Positions 35,840-44,165 of a stretch of DNA of 64,000 nt are shown piece by piece. Position numbers and translations under genes: made by a program. Source of the stretch: Micromonospora coriariae (GTDB lineage: Bacteria > Actinomycetota > Actinomycetes > Mycobacteriales > Micromonosporaceae); assembly GCF_900091455.1 (NCBI RefSeq), contig NZ_LT607412.1, forward strand, positions 4,278,001 through 4,342,000, written 5' to 3'. Within the stretch, counting starts at the first letter, position 1, and each line of letters starts with the position of its first letter. Under the pieces are notes generated by a model. The model was not told the origin of the DNA, did not search any database, and was given only the letters and a program-made list of their open reading frames with translations.

Positions 35840-36511
35840 TCACATGCCCCGCCGGGGCAGCGGCAGGTGACCGGGGAGCAGGTCGGGGGTGAGTGTCACA
35901 CCGGTGGCGCGCAGCGCCTCGATCAACGTGTTCTGCACCAGGTAGGAATCCGGGAGCTGCCAGCGGGCCTGCTCCGGGGCGACCGCCCAACGGACCGTCC
36001 CCTCCGGCAGCCGGGTGGGCGGCGCCGGGATCCACGAGCCCGGCCCGTGCCGGACCACGTGGAAGCAGTGCTCCAGCTCCGGCCGGAGCGCATCACCGGG
36101 GCGGACGAGGAACATCCAGCGTCCGGTGGGGGTGACCAGCACCGGCCCGCGTACGCCGGTGCCGGCCGGGTGGATCTGCACCGCGTCGAGCACGCGCCGG
36201 CCGAGGTGGGCCGGCACCTCCAGCACGTCGAAGGCCCGACCGGTGGGCAGCAGCACGCCGTGCGGGCGGCTCCGCCACCAGGTGGCCACCCGGGCCGGGT
36301 CGGCGCTGGCCGCCAGCTCCCAGTTCTCCAGTGCCGGGTGGCAGCCCACGGTGGGGCAGCCGGCCCGGCCGCAGACGAACCGGCTGCGGGCCAGGCACGC
36401 CCCCGGGGTCACCTCCCACCCGTGCGCGGCGTACCGCACGGCGACCCGGCGCAGCCGGACCCGTTCCAACGGCGACAGTTCGGCGACGCGCGGTCCGACG
36501 TTCCCCAACAT
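35840..36511 (-). CDS. Bifunctional primase/polymerase-like (prim-pol) N-terminal domain protein
   Basis: A 223-aa protein with the archaeo-eukaryotic-type primase/polymerase fold seen in plasmid and phage replication proteins. Here it is only the domain without a helicase. AVRYAAHGWEVTPGACL at about 23-39 and the cysteine cluster FVCGRAGCPTVGCHPALENW are typical of the actinobacterial stand-alone group, together with PHGVLLPTGRAFDVLEVP. It is divergent from the XRE regulator gene. Known cases of this prim-pol/XRE/flavoprotein neighbourhood in actinomycetes are chromosomal, so mobile origin is not required. Activity unproven. Confidence 0.85.
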   Translation of the reverse strand: MLGNVGPRVAELSPLERVRLRRVAVRYAAHGWEVTPGACLARSRFVCGRAGCPTVGCHPALENWELAASADPARVATWWRSRPHGVLLPTGRAFDVLEVPAHLGRRVLDAVQIHPAGTGVRGPVLVTPTGRWMFLVRPGDALRPELEHCFHVVRHGPGSWIPAPPTRLPEGTVRWAVAPEQARWQLPDSYLVQNTLIEALRATGVTLTPDLLPGHLPLPRRGM

Positions 36512-36606
36512 GTGCCATCTCCCCTCATCGGGCCCGGCGAACGCCAGGTCGCATGTCGAGCACCGTCACTGCCGTAACCCACGATCGTTGAGGTTGACGA
36601 ACGGCT

Positions 36607-36621
36607 CGTGCAACTTGCACG
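36607..36621. promoter_or_regulatory. Perfect palindrome, operator candidate
   Basis: CGTGCAA-C-TTGCACG is a 15-bp perfect palindrome in the divergent gap between the prim-pol gene and the XRE regulator gene, 136 bases before the regulator start. Binding by the XRE protein is a reasonable inference. Confidence 0.55.
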
Positions 36622-36757
36622 AAAAGTACGAGGACTGGCTGTACGGCTGACGCACTGGCTGTGCGACCAGCGAAAACCTGAAGATGCACGAGGATCGCCG
36701 CACCCGCGGACATCGCCCGGGCCCGATGGCCGGGGCGGCAGGGGGAGGGATGGGGAG

Positions 36758-37987
36758 ATGGACGAGCTACCCATAGGGCGGCGAGTGGCCTACTGGCGGG
36801 GGCGACGCAAGATGTCGCAGCAGGTCTTCGCGGACCGGTTGGGCAAGTCGAAGAGCTGGGTGGACAAGGTCGAGCGCGGCGTCCGTCGGTTGGACAAGTT
36901 CTCGGTCCTCTACGAGATCGCCGACATCCTCCAGGTGGACGTGCAGCTGCTGATGGGCAAGGACCCGGAGCGGCGGACCGACGCGTTGAACTGCATCGAC
37001 CAGGTCGAGGTGCAGGAGATCAGGGCCGCGCTGGAGCGGTACGACTCGATGAGCGCGTACTTCGACGCGGCACCGTACCCGCCCCCGCTGGACGACATGC
37101 GCAAGGCCGTCAACCACGCCTGGCTCACCTACCAGTACGGCCGCTACGGGATGCTCACCCGGGCGCTGCCGAAGCTGCTGCGCGACGCTCAGGCGGCCGA
37201 CGCCGGCTACGGTGGCGAGCAGGCCCCGGAGGCGGCCCACCTGCTCGGGCAGGTCTACCAGATCGCGTCCTCGGTGCTGCGCAAGCTCGGCGAGTGCGAG
37301 CTGGCCTGGCTGGCCGCGGACCGCTCGATGGCGGTGGCCCAGCGGGCCGACGACCCGCTGCTGGCCGGCATCGCCACCACCCGGGTGTGCAACGCGCTGG
37401 TCGCGATGGGCCGCGCCCGTCCGGCGCTGGAGCTGAACGTCACCATCGCCAACCGGCTCGCACCCGGTGGCGGCAACGACGCCACAGCGGCCCGGCTCTC
37501 CGTCTACGGGATGCTGCTGCTCCAGGGCGCGATGGCCGCCTCCCGGATCGGTGACTCGGCGACCGTCGACGACCTCATCAACGGCGCCGAGGAGGCGGCC
37601 ACGCTGCTCGGCGGCGACCACAACCACTACTGGACCTCGTTCGGCCCGACCAACGTGGAGCTGCACCGGGCCGCGGCCGCGGTCGAGCTGGGCGACGGGG
37701 GGCGGGCGGTGGAGGTGCACCAGCTGCGCATCGTGGAGCCCTCCTTCAACGCGTTGCTGCCCGAGCGCCGGGCGCACCACCTGCTCGACATCGCCCGCGG
37801 TTTCGCTCAGGTCGGCGACGTGGCGAACGCCGGCGAGATGCTGCTGCGCGGCGACCGGCTCGCCCCGTCGGAGATCCGCTGCCGGCCGATCGCGCACGAG
37901 GTGATGTCGGACATCCTGCGTCGCACACGTGGTGCGCCGCCTTCTCCGGTAGCGGAGTTGGCTGAGCACATGGGAGTAGGGGTATGA
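36758..37987 (+). CDS. XRE-family transcriptional regulator with TPR-like C-terminal domain
   Basis: A 409-aa regulator. The Cro/cI-type helix-turn-helix is at about 7-65 (RVAYWRGRRKMSQQVFADRL, then GKSKSWVDKVERGVRRLDKF). The rest is an all-helical tetratricopeptide-like domain, rich in Ala/Leu pairs (AAHLLGQVYQIASSVLRKLG), of the type that binds a peptide or small ligand in actinobacterial regulators. ATG 36758 has GGGGAG upstream. The flavoprotein gene begins 16 bases after its stop, so the two are probably cotranscribed. Confidence 0.9.
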   Translation: MDELPIGRRVAYWRGRRKMSQQVFADRLGKSKSWVDKVERGVRRLDKFSVLYEIADILQVDVQLLMGKDPERRTDALNCIDQVEVQEIRAALERYDSMSAYFDAAPYPPPLDDMRKAVNHAWLTYQYGRYGMLTRALPKLLRDAQAADAGYGGEQAPEAAHLLGQVYQIASSVLRKLGECELAWLAADRSMAVAQRADDPLLAGIATTRVCNALVAMGRARPALELNVTIANRLAPGGGNDATAARLSVYGMLLLQGAMAASRIGDSATVDDLINGAEEAATLLGGDHNHYWTSFGPTNVELHRAAAAVELGDGGRAVEVHQLRIVEPSFNALLPERRAHHLLDIARGFAQVGDVANAGEMLLRGDRLAPSEIRCRPIAHEVMSDILRRTRGAPPSPVAELAEHMGVGV

Positions 37988-38003
37988 GCGCGGAGCCGGT
38001 TTG

Positions 38004-38576
38004 ATGGCCGGTTCACAGCGCACCAGCGGGCACCGCGAGGTGCTCTACGTCATCGCCTGCGGTTCGCCGCTGGCCCGGCACGTCGGCCGCCTGGTCGACC
38101 TTGCCCAGCAGGACGGCTGGGAGGTCTGCGTGATCACCACGCCGGACGGCGCCAAGTTCGTCGACAGGTCCGCCCTGATCCGGCAGACGGGCCACCCGGT
38201 GCGGACGCACTACAAGAACCCCGGTGACCCGGACGTGCTGCCGCCAGCCGACGCCATGATCGTCTGTCCGGCCACCGTGAACACGGTCAACAAGTGGGCG
38301 GCCGGGATCGCCGACACCCTCGCGCTCGGTCTGCTGGTCGAGGCGCAGGGCAAGGGCGTCCCCATCGTGGCGGTGCCGTACACCAACGCCGCGATGGCCG
38401 CCCACCCGGCGTTCCGGGCCGGCATTGCCCGGCTGGCCGAATGGGGGGTCACTGTGCTCTTCGGCGATCACGTGGTCGCCCTGCACCCGCCGGGATCTGG
38501 CGAGCAGCACCTGCACGCGTTCCCGTGGCAGATGCCGCTGGCCGCACTGCTCGCCGGCTCGCGCAGCGCCGCCTGA
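38004..38576 (+). CDS. Flavoprotein (HFCD/phosphopantothenoylcysteine-decarboxylase-like)
   Basis: A 190-aa protein of the homo-oligomeric flavin-containing Cys decarboxylase fold. LYVIACGSPLARHVGRLVDL is the nucleotide-binding start, and PADAMIVCPATVNTVNKWAA at about 75-94 contains the family's PATANT-type motif, here PATVNTVNK. No CoaC-type context is present, so a role in pantothenate metabolism is unlikely. Decarboxylation or flavin-dependent redox on a peptide or small molecule is possible. It follows the XRE gene closely. Confidence 0.87.
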   Translation: MAGSQRTSGHREVLYVIACGSPLARHVGRLVDLAQQDGWEVCVITTPDGAKFVDRSALIRQTGHPVRTHYKNPGDPDVLPPADAMIVCPATVNTVNKWAAGIADTLALGLLVEAQGKGVPIVAVPYTNAAMAAHPAFRAGIARLAEWGVTVLFGDHVVALHPPGSGEQHLHAFPWQMPLAALLAGSRSAA

Positions 38577-38707
38577 CGTCGGGCGGGCGTGGTCCGGCTC
38601 GCCGCCGGGTCGCCGGGCGGGCCTGTCCGGCTCGCCGCCGGATCGCCGGACGCTGCCGGGCCGGGCGTCGCCGCCCTGAGGCCCGGGCGACGGTAAGCTG
38701 GCCCGCC

Positions 38708-39580
38708 GTGAGCGTATGCGGATCCACCCCCACGGTGACCGACGTGGTGGCCGAGCTGGAACGGCGCTACCCGCCGGTCTGGGCGGAGGAGTGGGACCGG
38801 GTGGGGCTGGTGCTCGGCGAGCCGACCGCCCCGGTCCACCGGGTGCTCTGCGTGGTCGACGTGGTGCCCGAGACGGTCGCCGAGGCGCTGGCCGCCGGCG
38901 TCGACATGATCGTCGCGCACCACCCGCTGCTGCTGCGGGGGGTCTCCTCGGTCGCTCCGACGACGTTCAAAGGGCGGATCGTCCATCAGCTGATCCGGGC
39001 CGGGGTGGCGCTCTACGTGGCGCACACCAACGCCGACGTGGCCTCCCCGGGTGTCTCCGATGCCCTCGCTGCCCGGTTCGGGCTGACCGGGCTGCGCCCG
39101 CTGCACCGGCCCGCGCCCGGGTCGCCCGCGTACGGCGACGAGCGGGGTATCGGCCGGATCGGCGAACTGCAGCGCCCGATGACCCTCGCCGAGCTGACCC
39201 GGCACGCCGCCGCGGTGCTCCCCGTCACGTCGTGGGGAGTTCGCGCCGCGGGGGATCCCGGGCGTATGGTTCGTACCCTCGCCGTCAGCGGCGGGTCGGG
39301 GGACAGCTTCCTCGGCGCCGCGACCGCCGCCGGAGTGGACGCGTTCCTCACCGCCGACCTGCGGCACCACCCGGCCGGCGAGCACCTCGCCGCCGATGGT
39401 CCCGCCCTGATCGACGCCGCCCACTGGGCGACTGAACGACCGTGGCTGGATGACCTGGCCGCCCTCCTGCGGGAGGCGCCGGGCGTCGAGACGCTGGTGT
39501 CCGACCTGGACACCGACCCGTGGACCGTACACGCCGCCGCACCCGTTGTGGACGACAAGGAGCCCGACCGTGAAGGCTGA
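38708..39580 (+). CDS. Nif3-like dinuclear metal centre protein
   Basis: A 290-aa member of the NIF3/YbgI family, hexameric proteins with a two-metal site (GTP-cyclohydrolase-I-type-2-like fold). Metal ligands are visible as His71-His72 (IVAHHPLLLRG), the HTNADVASPGVSDAL segment, and the C-terminal HWATERPWL. Cellular role is unknown. GTG 38708 begins the first of three tightly spaced genes; its last codons overlap the zinc-ribbon gene by 11 bases. The gene set Nif3 / zinc ribbon / RNase HI-phosphatase is conserved in actinomycetes, including mycobacteria. Confidence 0.92.
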   Translation: MSVCGSTPTVTDVVAELERRYPPVWAEEWDRVGLVLGEPTAPVHRVLCVVDVVPETVAEALAAGVDMIVAHHPLLLRGVSSVAPTTFKGRIVHQLIRAGVALYVAHTNADVASPGVSDALAARFGLTGLRPLHRPAPGSPAYGDERGIGRIGELQRPMTLAELTRHAAAVLPVTSWGVRAAGDPGRMVRTLAVSGGSGDSFLGAATAAGVDAFLTADLRHHPAGEHLAADGPALIDAAHWATERPWLDDLAALLREAPGVETLVSDLDTDPWTVHAAAPVVDDKEPDREG

Positions 39581-40307
39581 CCCCCAGGTGCAGCGCCGCC
39601 TGCTCGACCTCCAGGCGATCGACACCAACCTCGCTCAGCTCGCCCACCGCCGGCGTTCGCTGCCCGAGCGGGCGGAGCTGGAGGCGCTGGCCCGGGAGCT
39701 GTCGTCGCTCGAGGACGAGCGGGTCCGCGCCCAGGTGGCGGTCGACGACCTGGACCGCGACATCGCCCGGCTGGAGAAGGACGTCGACCAGGTTCGGGCC
39801 CGTAAGGAGAAGGACCAGAACCGGCTGGCCGCCGGCACCGGGCCGGCCCGGGAGCTGGAGGCGCTCCAGCACGAGCTGGTCTCGCTGAACCGGCGCCAGG
39901 GCGACCTGGAGGACGCCGAGCTGGAGCTGATGGAGCAGCGGGAGACCGCGCAGAGCGTGCTGGACGGCGTGGAGCAGCGGCTCGCCGAGACCCGGGAGAA
40001 GCGGGCCGCCACCGAGCAGCGCCGGGACGAGGCGCTGGCCGAGATCGCCAAGGAGGAGGAGTTCAAGCGGGGCGCCCGTCAGCCACTCGCCGCCGACCTC
40101 CCGAGCGAGCTGGTCACCCTCTACGACAAGATCCGCCAGGACACCGGGCTGGGCGCCGCGCTGCTCACCGCGGGTCGCTGCGGCGGCTGCCGGTTGGAGC
40201 TCTCCGGCGCCGACCTGGCCCGGATCCGCAAGGCCGCCCCGGACGACGTGGTCCGCTGCGAGGACTGCCGGCGGATCATGGTCCGCACCAACGAGTCGGG
40301 TCTGTAG
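39570..40307 (+). CDS. Coiled-coil zinc-ribbon protein (C4-type)
   Basis: A 245-aa protein: a long charged coiled coil (about 10-185, with ERVRAQVAVDDLDRDIARLE and many heptad Leu/Glu) followed by a zinc ribbon with C204-x2-C207 and C230-x2-C233. It is conserved in actinobacteria beside Nif3 and RNase HI-phosphatase; some homologues are linked to RNA or DNA handling, but the role is undefined. The GTG at 39570, with AAGGAG upstream, overlaps the end of the Nif3-like gene, indicating translational coupling. Confidence 0.9.
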   Translation: MKADPQVQRRLLDLQAIDTNLAQLAHRRRSLPERAELEALARELSSLEDERVRAQVAVDDLDRDIARLEKDVDQVRARKEKDQNRLAAGTGPARELEALQHELVSLNRRQGDLEDAELELMEQRETAQSVLDGVEQRLAETREKRAATEQRRDEALAEIAKEEEFKRGARQPLAADLPSELVTLYDKIRQDTGLGAALLTAGRCGGCRLELSGADLARIRKAAPDDVVRCEDCRRIMVRTNESGL

Positions 40308-40310
40308 GTC

Positions 40311-41465
40311 GTGGCGCCGCGCGTGGTCGTCGTCGAGGCCGACGGCGGGTCCCGGGGCAACCCGGGCCCGGCCGGCTACGGCGCGGTGGTGCGCGACCCG
40401 GAGACCGGCGAGGTGCTCGCCGAGCGTTCCGAGTCGATCGGTACGGCGACCAACAACGTCGCCGAGTACCAGGGGCTGATCGCCGGGCTGGCGGCCGCCG
40501 CCGAGGTGGGCGCCGCCGAGGTGGACGTCCGGATGGACTCCAAGCTGGTGGTCGAGCAGATGTGCGGCCGGTGGCAGATCAAGCACCCCGGCCTGCGACC
40601 GCTCGCCGCCCAGGCGGCCGGCCTGGTGGGCCGGTTCGCGGCGGTCCGGTTCGCCTGGATCCCCCGCGAGCAGAACCGGCACGCCGACGCGCTGGCCAAC
40701 GCCGCGATGGACGCCGCCGCCGGGCGGCCCGCGACGACCACCGCTGTCGCCACGCCCACCCCCAGCGCCGCCGTCCCCAGCGCCGCCACCGGCAGCGACC
40801 CGGCGACCGCGCCGGCCTCCTGGGAGCCGCGACCCAGCTTCACCGCCACCCGACTGATCCTGGTCCGGCACGGCGAGACCCCGTACACCGAGCAGCGGCG
40901 CTACTCCGGCCGGGGCGACGTGCCGCTCTCCGAGCGCGGCCGGGCCCAGGTGCGGGCCACCGCGACCCGGGTTGCCGCGCTGGCCCCGTCCGTCGCGGCC
41001 GTGCTCAGCTCACCGCTGTCCCGGTGTACGCAGACCGCGGCGGCGATCGCCGGGGCGCTCGGCGACGTGCCGGTACGCACCGAGGACGACCTGATCGAGT
41101 GCGACTTCGGGGACTGGGAGGGGCGCACCTTCGCCGAGGTGCGCGCGCAGTGGCCGGGGGAGATGGACGCCTGGCTCGCCTCACCCCGGATCGCCCCGCC
41201 GGGCGGTGAGTCGTTCACCCACGTGGCCGAGCGCTGCCACCGGGTGATCGCCGGGCTGCTCACGGCGTACCCCGGGGAGACCGTGGTGGTCGTCTCGCAC
41301 GTCTCGCCGATCAAGCTGGTGCTGCGGGACGCGCTCGCGGCCAGCGACGGCTTCCTGCACCGGCTCTTCCTGGACGCGGCCGGCATCTCGGTGCTCGACA
41401 TGTGGCCCGACGGCGGCGTCGCTGTGCGCACGGTCAACGACACCGCCCACCTCTCCGCTGGCTGA
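40311..41465 (+). CDS. Bifunctional RNase HI / histidine phosphatase
   Basis: A 384-aa fusion. Residues 1-140 are type I RNase H, which removes RNA from RNA-DNA hybrids: catalytic Asp11 in EADGGSRGNPG, Glu52 in NNVAEYQGL, Asp76 in VRMDSKLV, and HADALAN. A Pro/Ala/Thr linker follows (about 150-175). Residues about 180-384 are a phosphoglycerate-mutase-like acid phosphatase with LILVRHGETPY and a later catalytic HVSPIK. The mycobacterial homologue (Rv2228c type) has RNase HI and alpha-ribazole-phosphate phosphatase activity. GTG 40311 lies three bases after the zinc-ribbon stop. Confidence 0.95.
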   Translation: MAPRVVVVEADGGSRGNPGPAGYGAVVRDPETGEVLAERSESIGTATNNVAEYQGLIAGLAAAAEVGAAEVDVRMDSKLVVEQMCGRWQIKHPGLRPLAAQAAGLVGRFAAVRFAWIPREQNRHADALANAAMDAAAGRPATTTAVATPTPSAAVPSAATGSDPATAPASWEPRPSFTATRLILVRHGETPYTEQRRYSGRGDVPLSERGRAQVRATATRVAALAPSVAAVLSSPLSRCTQTAAAIAGALGDVPVRTEDDLIECDFGDWEGRTFAEVRAQWPGEMDAWLASPRIAPPGGESFTHVAERCHRVIAGLLTAYPGETVVVVSHVSPIKLVLRDALAASDGFLHRLFLDAAGISVLDMWPDGGVAVRTVNDTAHLSAG

Positions 41466-41559
41466 TCCGGCCGAACCTGCTCGCCCGTCCGGCCCGACCG
41501 GTCGCGCCGTTCGGCGCATGCCGTCGGCCGCTCGGCGCAGCACCCTCCGCGCAGCGCAC

Positions 41560-41574
41560 GTGACAGCGGTCACA
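41560..41574. promoter_or_regulatory. CRP-type binding site candidate
   Basis: GTGA-N6-TCACA matches the actinobacterial CRP consensus (TGTGA-N6-TCACA, lacking only the first T). It lies 56 bases before the ATG of the DUF3311/symporter operon, where a cAMP-receptor protein could regulate carboxylate uptake. The identification is by motif only. Confidence 0.6.
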
Positions 41575-41629
41575 GAGTCGTAGCCTCCGGCCGTTACATC
41601 GCGAGCCATACTTCCCGGAGGTGTGTCAC

Positions 41630-41872
41630 ATGGCTGCACCGGAACCGGAGGCGCCCACCACGGCGCCGTCCAGGGCGAAGGACCACAGCCCCTGGAACTG
41701 GTTGCTCTTCATCCCCATCGTGGTGCCGCTGATCCCGGCCTTCTTCAACGGCGACTCTCCCCGAATCTTCGGGTTCCCGCGTTACTACTGGCTGCAACTC
41801 GCCTGGATCCTGCTCGGCGTGGCCACCACGACGCTGGTCTACCAGATGACGAAGAAGCGGGGTGAGCGCTGA
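41630..41872 (+). CDS. DUF3311 domain-containing small membrane protein
   Basis: An 80-aa protein with two membrane helices (WNWLLFIPIVVPLIPAFF and YWLQLAWILLGVATTTLVYQ), the standard DUF3311 companion of actinobacterial sodium:solute symporters. The ATG at 41630 is preceded by GGAGG at 41617-41621. Its stop overlaps the symporter start (TGATG), so it is made together with the transporter and probably assists its assembly or function. Confidence 0.9.
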   Translation: MAAPEPEAPTTAPSRAKDHSPWNWLLFIPIVVPLIPAFFNGDSPRIFGFPRYYWLQLAWILLGVATTTLVYQMTKKRGER

Positions 41873-43521
41873 TGTGGAGGGACCATCTCACCGAGATCAT
41901 CGTCTTCTCCCTGCTCTTCCTGCTGGTCAGCGGGATGGGCTTCGTGGCCGCCCGCTGGCGTGCCCCGAAGGACATGGCCCACCTCGACGAGTGGGGGCTG
42001 GGCGGGCGCAGCTTCGGCGGCTGGATCACCTGGTTCCTGGTCGGCGGTGACCTCTACACCGCGTACACCTTCGTGGCGGTGCCGGCGCTGATGTTCGGGG
42101 CCGGCGCGGCCGGGTTCTTCGCCGTGCCGTACACCATCGTGATCTACCCGCTGGTCTTCCTGGTGCTGGTCCGGCTCTGGTCGGTGTCACACCGGCACGG
42201 GTTCGTCACGCCGGCCGACTTCGTCCGCAACCGGTTCGACTCGCCGGTGCTGGCGCTGTTGATCGCGATCACCGGCATCGTGGCCACCATGCCGTACATC
42301 GCGTTGCAGTTGGTCGGCATCGAGGCGGTCCTCAAGACGATGGGGGTGACCGGCGACAACGCACTGGCCCGGCACCTGCCGATCATCATCGCGTTCGCCA
42401 TCCTGGCGGCCTACACCTACCAGTCGGGGCTGCGCGCGCCGGCGCTGATCGCGTTCGTCAAGGACACGCTGATCTACATCGTGATCCTGGTGGCGATCGT
42501 CTACCTGCCGTACAAGCTGGGCGGCTGGGGCGACATCTTCGCCGCCGCGGACGCGAAGTTCGACGCCTCACCCAACCCGAACGACGGGATCCTGCTCAAC
42601 GGCAACAACCAGCTCCAGTACATCACGCTGGCGTTCGGCTCGGCGCTGGCGCTCTTCCTCTACCCGCACAGCATCACCGGCGTGCTGGCCAGCAGGAACC
42701 GTGACGTGATCAAGCGGAACATGTCGGCGCTGCCGGCGTACAGCCTGCTGCTCGGGCTGATCGCGCTGCTCGGCTACATGGCCATCGCGGCCGGCGTGAA
42801 GCCGCTGCCGGGTGCGTCGGAAGGCAGCGTGGACAACAACACCATCGTCCCGCTGCTCTTCGACCAGCAGTTCCCGGACTGGTTCGCGGGCGTGGCGTAC
42901 GCGGCGATCGGCATCGGCGCGCTGGTGCCGGCGGCGATCATGTCGATCGCGGCGGCGAACCTGTTCACCCGCAACGTCTACAAGGAGTACCTGAAGCGGG
43001 ACGCCAGCCCGGCGCAGGAGGCGAACGTTTCGAAGATCACCTCGCTGGTGGTGAAGGTCGGCGCGGTGGCCTGCATCGTCTTCCTGGACCCGCAGTTCTC
43101 CATCGATCTCCAGCTGATCGGCGGCGTGATCATCCTGCAGACGCTGCCGGCGGTGGCGCTGGGTCTCTACACCCGCTGGTTCCACCGCACCGGGCTCATC
43201 GTCGGCTGGGTTGCCGGCATGGGCCTGGGCATGTGGATGCTCTACCAGGTGGCGAGCCCCACCCGGAAGCACTTCGGTGGCTCGGCGTTCCCGCTGTCGG
43301 AGTTCGGGTTCGACACCACCAAGACGATCTACGTGGGCATCGTGGCGGTGCTGGTGAACCTGGCGGTCGCGGCGCTGGTAACGCTGGCCCTGCGCGCCGC
43401 CAAGGTGGCCGAGGGGGTCGACGGCACCACGCCGGACGACTACTTCGCCGACGAGGGCGACCCCCGGGTCACCCCCGGCACCGAGCGCGACGCCGACTCC
43501 GCCCGGGAGCCGGTCGCCTAA
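41872..43521 (+). CDS. Sodium:solute symporter (SSS family, monocarboxylate-type)
   Basis: A 549-aa polytopic transporter with about 13 hydrophobic segments. The family start (LTEIIVFSLLFLLVSGMGFV) leads into EWGLGGRSFGGWITWFLVGG, typical of SSS proteins related to MctP and ActP. Hallmarks further on are GFVTPADFVRNRFDSPVLAL and the TGVLASRNRDVIKRN segment. It probably takes up short monocarboxylates such as acetate, pyruvate or lactate with sodium ions; substrate is inferred. It forms an operon with the DUF3311 gene and lies downstream of the CRP-like site. The stop is followed by a long hairpin. Confidence 0.92.
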   Translation: MWRDHLTEIIVFSLLFLLVSGMGFVAARWRAPKDMAHLDEWGLGGRSFGGWITWFLVGGDLYTAYTFVAVPALMFGAGAAGFFAVPYTIVIYPLVFLVLVRLWSVSHRHGFVTPADFVRNRFDSPVLALLIAITGIVATMPYIALQLVGIEAVLKTMGVTGDNALARHLPIIIAFAILAAYTYQSGLRAPALIAFVKDTLIYIVILVAIVYLPYKLGGWGDIFAAADAKFDASPNPNDGILLNGNNQLQYITLAFGSALALFLYPHSITGVLASRNRDVIKRNMSALPAYSLLLGLIALLGYMAIAAGVKPLPGASEGSVDNNTIVPLLFDQQFPDWFAGVAYAAIGIGALVPAAIMSIAAANLFTRNVYKEYLKRDASPAQEANVSKITSLVVKVGAVACIVFLDPQFSIDLQLIGGVIILQTLPAVALGLYTRWFHRTGLIVGWVAGMGLGMWMLYQVASPTRKHFGGSAFPLSEFGFDTTKTIYVGIVAVLVNLAVAALVTLALRAAKVAEGVDGTTPDDYFADEGDPRVTPGTERDADSAREPVA

Positions 43522-43530
43522 GGTCCCCGC

Positions 43531-43582
43531 GAAGGAAGGGCCCCTTCTTAACGCCTCGCGTTAAGAAGGGACCCTTCCTTTC
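43531..43582. terminator. Long hairpin between convergent genes (possible bidirectional terminator)
   Basis: 24-base arms (43531-43554 and 43558-43581) with one internal mismatch and one at the outer end, separated by a 3-base loop. Arms contain AAGGGCCCCTTCTTAACGC. It ends the symporter transcript from the left and the MarR transcript from the right. From memory, closely similar hairpins are abundant between Micromonospora genes; not checked here. Confidence 0.8.
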
Positions 43583-43625
43583 GTTTCGGCGCGCTGCGCT
43601 GTGGGTGCGGCGTGCGCGCGGCGGT

Positions 43626-44111
43626 TCAGCGGGGGCGGTTGCGCGATTCCAGGGCCTCGTTGAGGCGGCGCAGCAGCACAGCGAGGGTTTCCCGGTCCTC
43701 GGCGGGCCAATCGCCGAGCATGTCGCCGTAGAGCCGGGTCCGCGCGGCCCGCACCGCGGCCATCCGCTGCAACCCGGTGGCGGTGGGGGAGATGACGGTG
43801 CCCCGGCCGTCGGACGGGTCCGGGGTACGGGTGATCAGGCCGTCGCGCTGGAGCGCGGACACCTGCCGGGTGACGGTCGAGCCGTCCAGGTTGAGTCGGG
43901 CGGCGAGCGCGGAGACGTTCTGCGGGCCGGCGGTGTCCAGGTGACGCAGGATCACGTACGCCGCCCGGTCGAGCACCCGGTGCTCGGCGGTGCCGGTGGC
44001 CCGCCGGGTCGCCTCGCCGAAGCGCATCAGCAGGGCCACCTCGGTCTCGATCCGGCCCAGGGTGACCTCGTCGGTCTCGGCTTCGGCGTCCCGGTAGGGG
44101 TCATCGCTCAT
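43626..44111 (-). CDS. MarR family transcriptional regulator
   Basis: A 161-aa winged-helix regulator: helix-turn-helix at about 62-85 (NVSALAARLNLDGSTVTRQV), wing with TRTPDPSDGRGTVISPT, C-terminal dimerisation helices. ATG 44111 lies at the very edge of the operator shared with the divergent MFS gene, which implies autoregulation and control of the transporter. Ligand unknown. Confidence 0.92.
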   Translation of the reverse strand: MSDDPYRDAEAETDEVTLGRIETEVALLMRFGEATRRATGTAEHRVLDRAAYVILRHLDTAGPQNVSALAARLNLDGSTVTRQVSALQRDGLITRTPDPSDGRGTVISPTATGLQRMAAVRAARTRLYGDMLGDWPAEDRETLAVLLRRLNEALESRNRPR

Positions 44112-44151
44112 AGCTGTATGATACAAGATAACTACCTGTACCATACAGCTA
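44111..44151. promoter_or_regulatory. Twin MarR-type operator in divergent promoter
   Basis: 14-base arms TAGCTGTATGATAC (44111-44124) and the reverse complement with one mismatch (44138-44151). Each arm carries an own 11-bp site: TGTATGATACA (44115-44125, perfect about its centre) and TGTACCATACA (44137-44147). The pair lies between the MarR start and the MFS start. Confidence 0.7.
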
Positions 44152-44165
44152 ATTGGGGAGTCGGA

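Noticed and set aside
35840..36511. Third mobile element based on the prim-pol domain
   Set aside because: No integrase, repeats or composition change around it, and the neighbourhood appears chromosomal.
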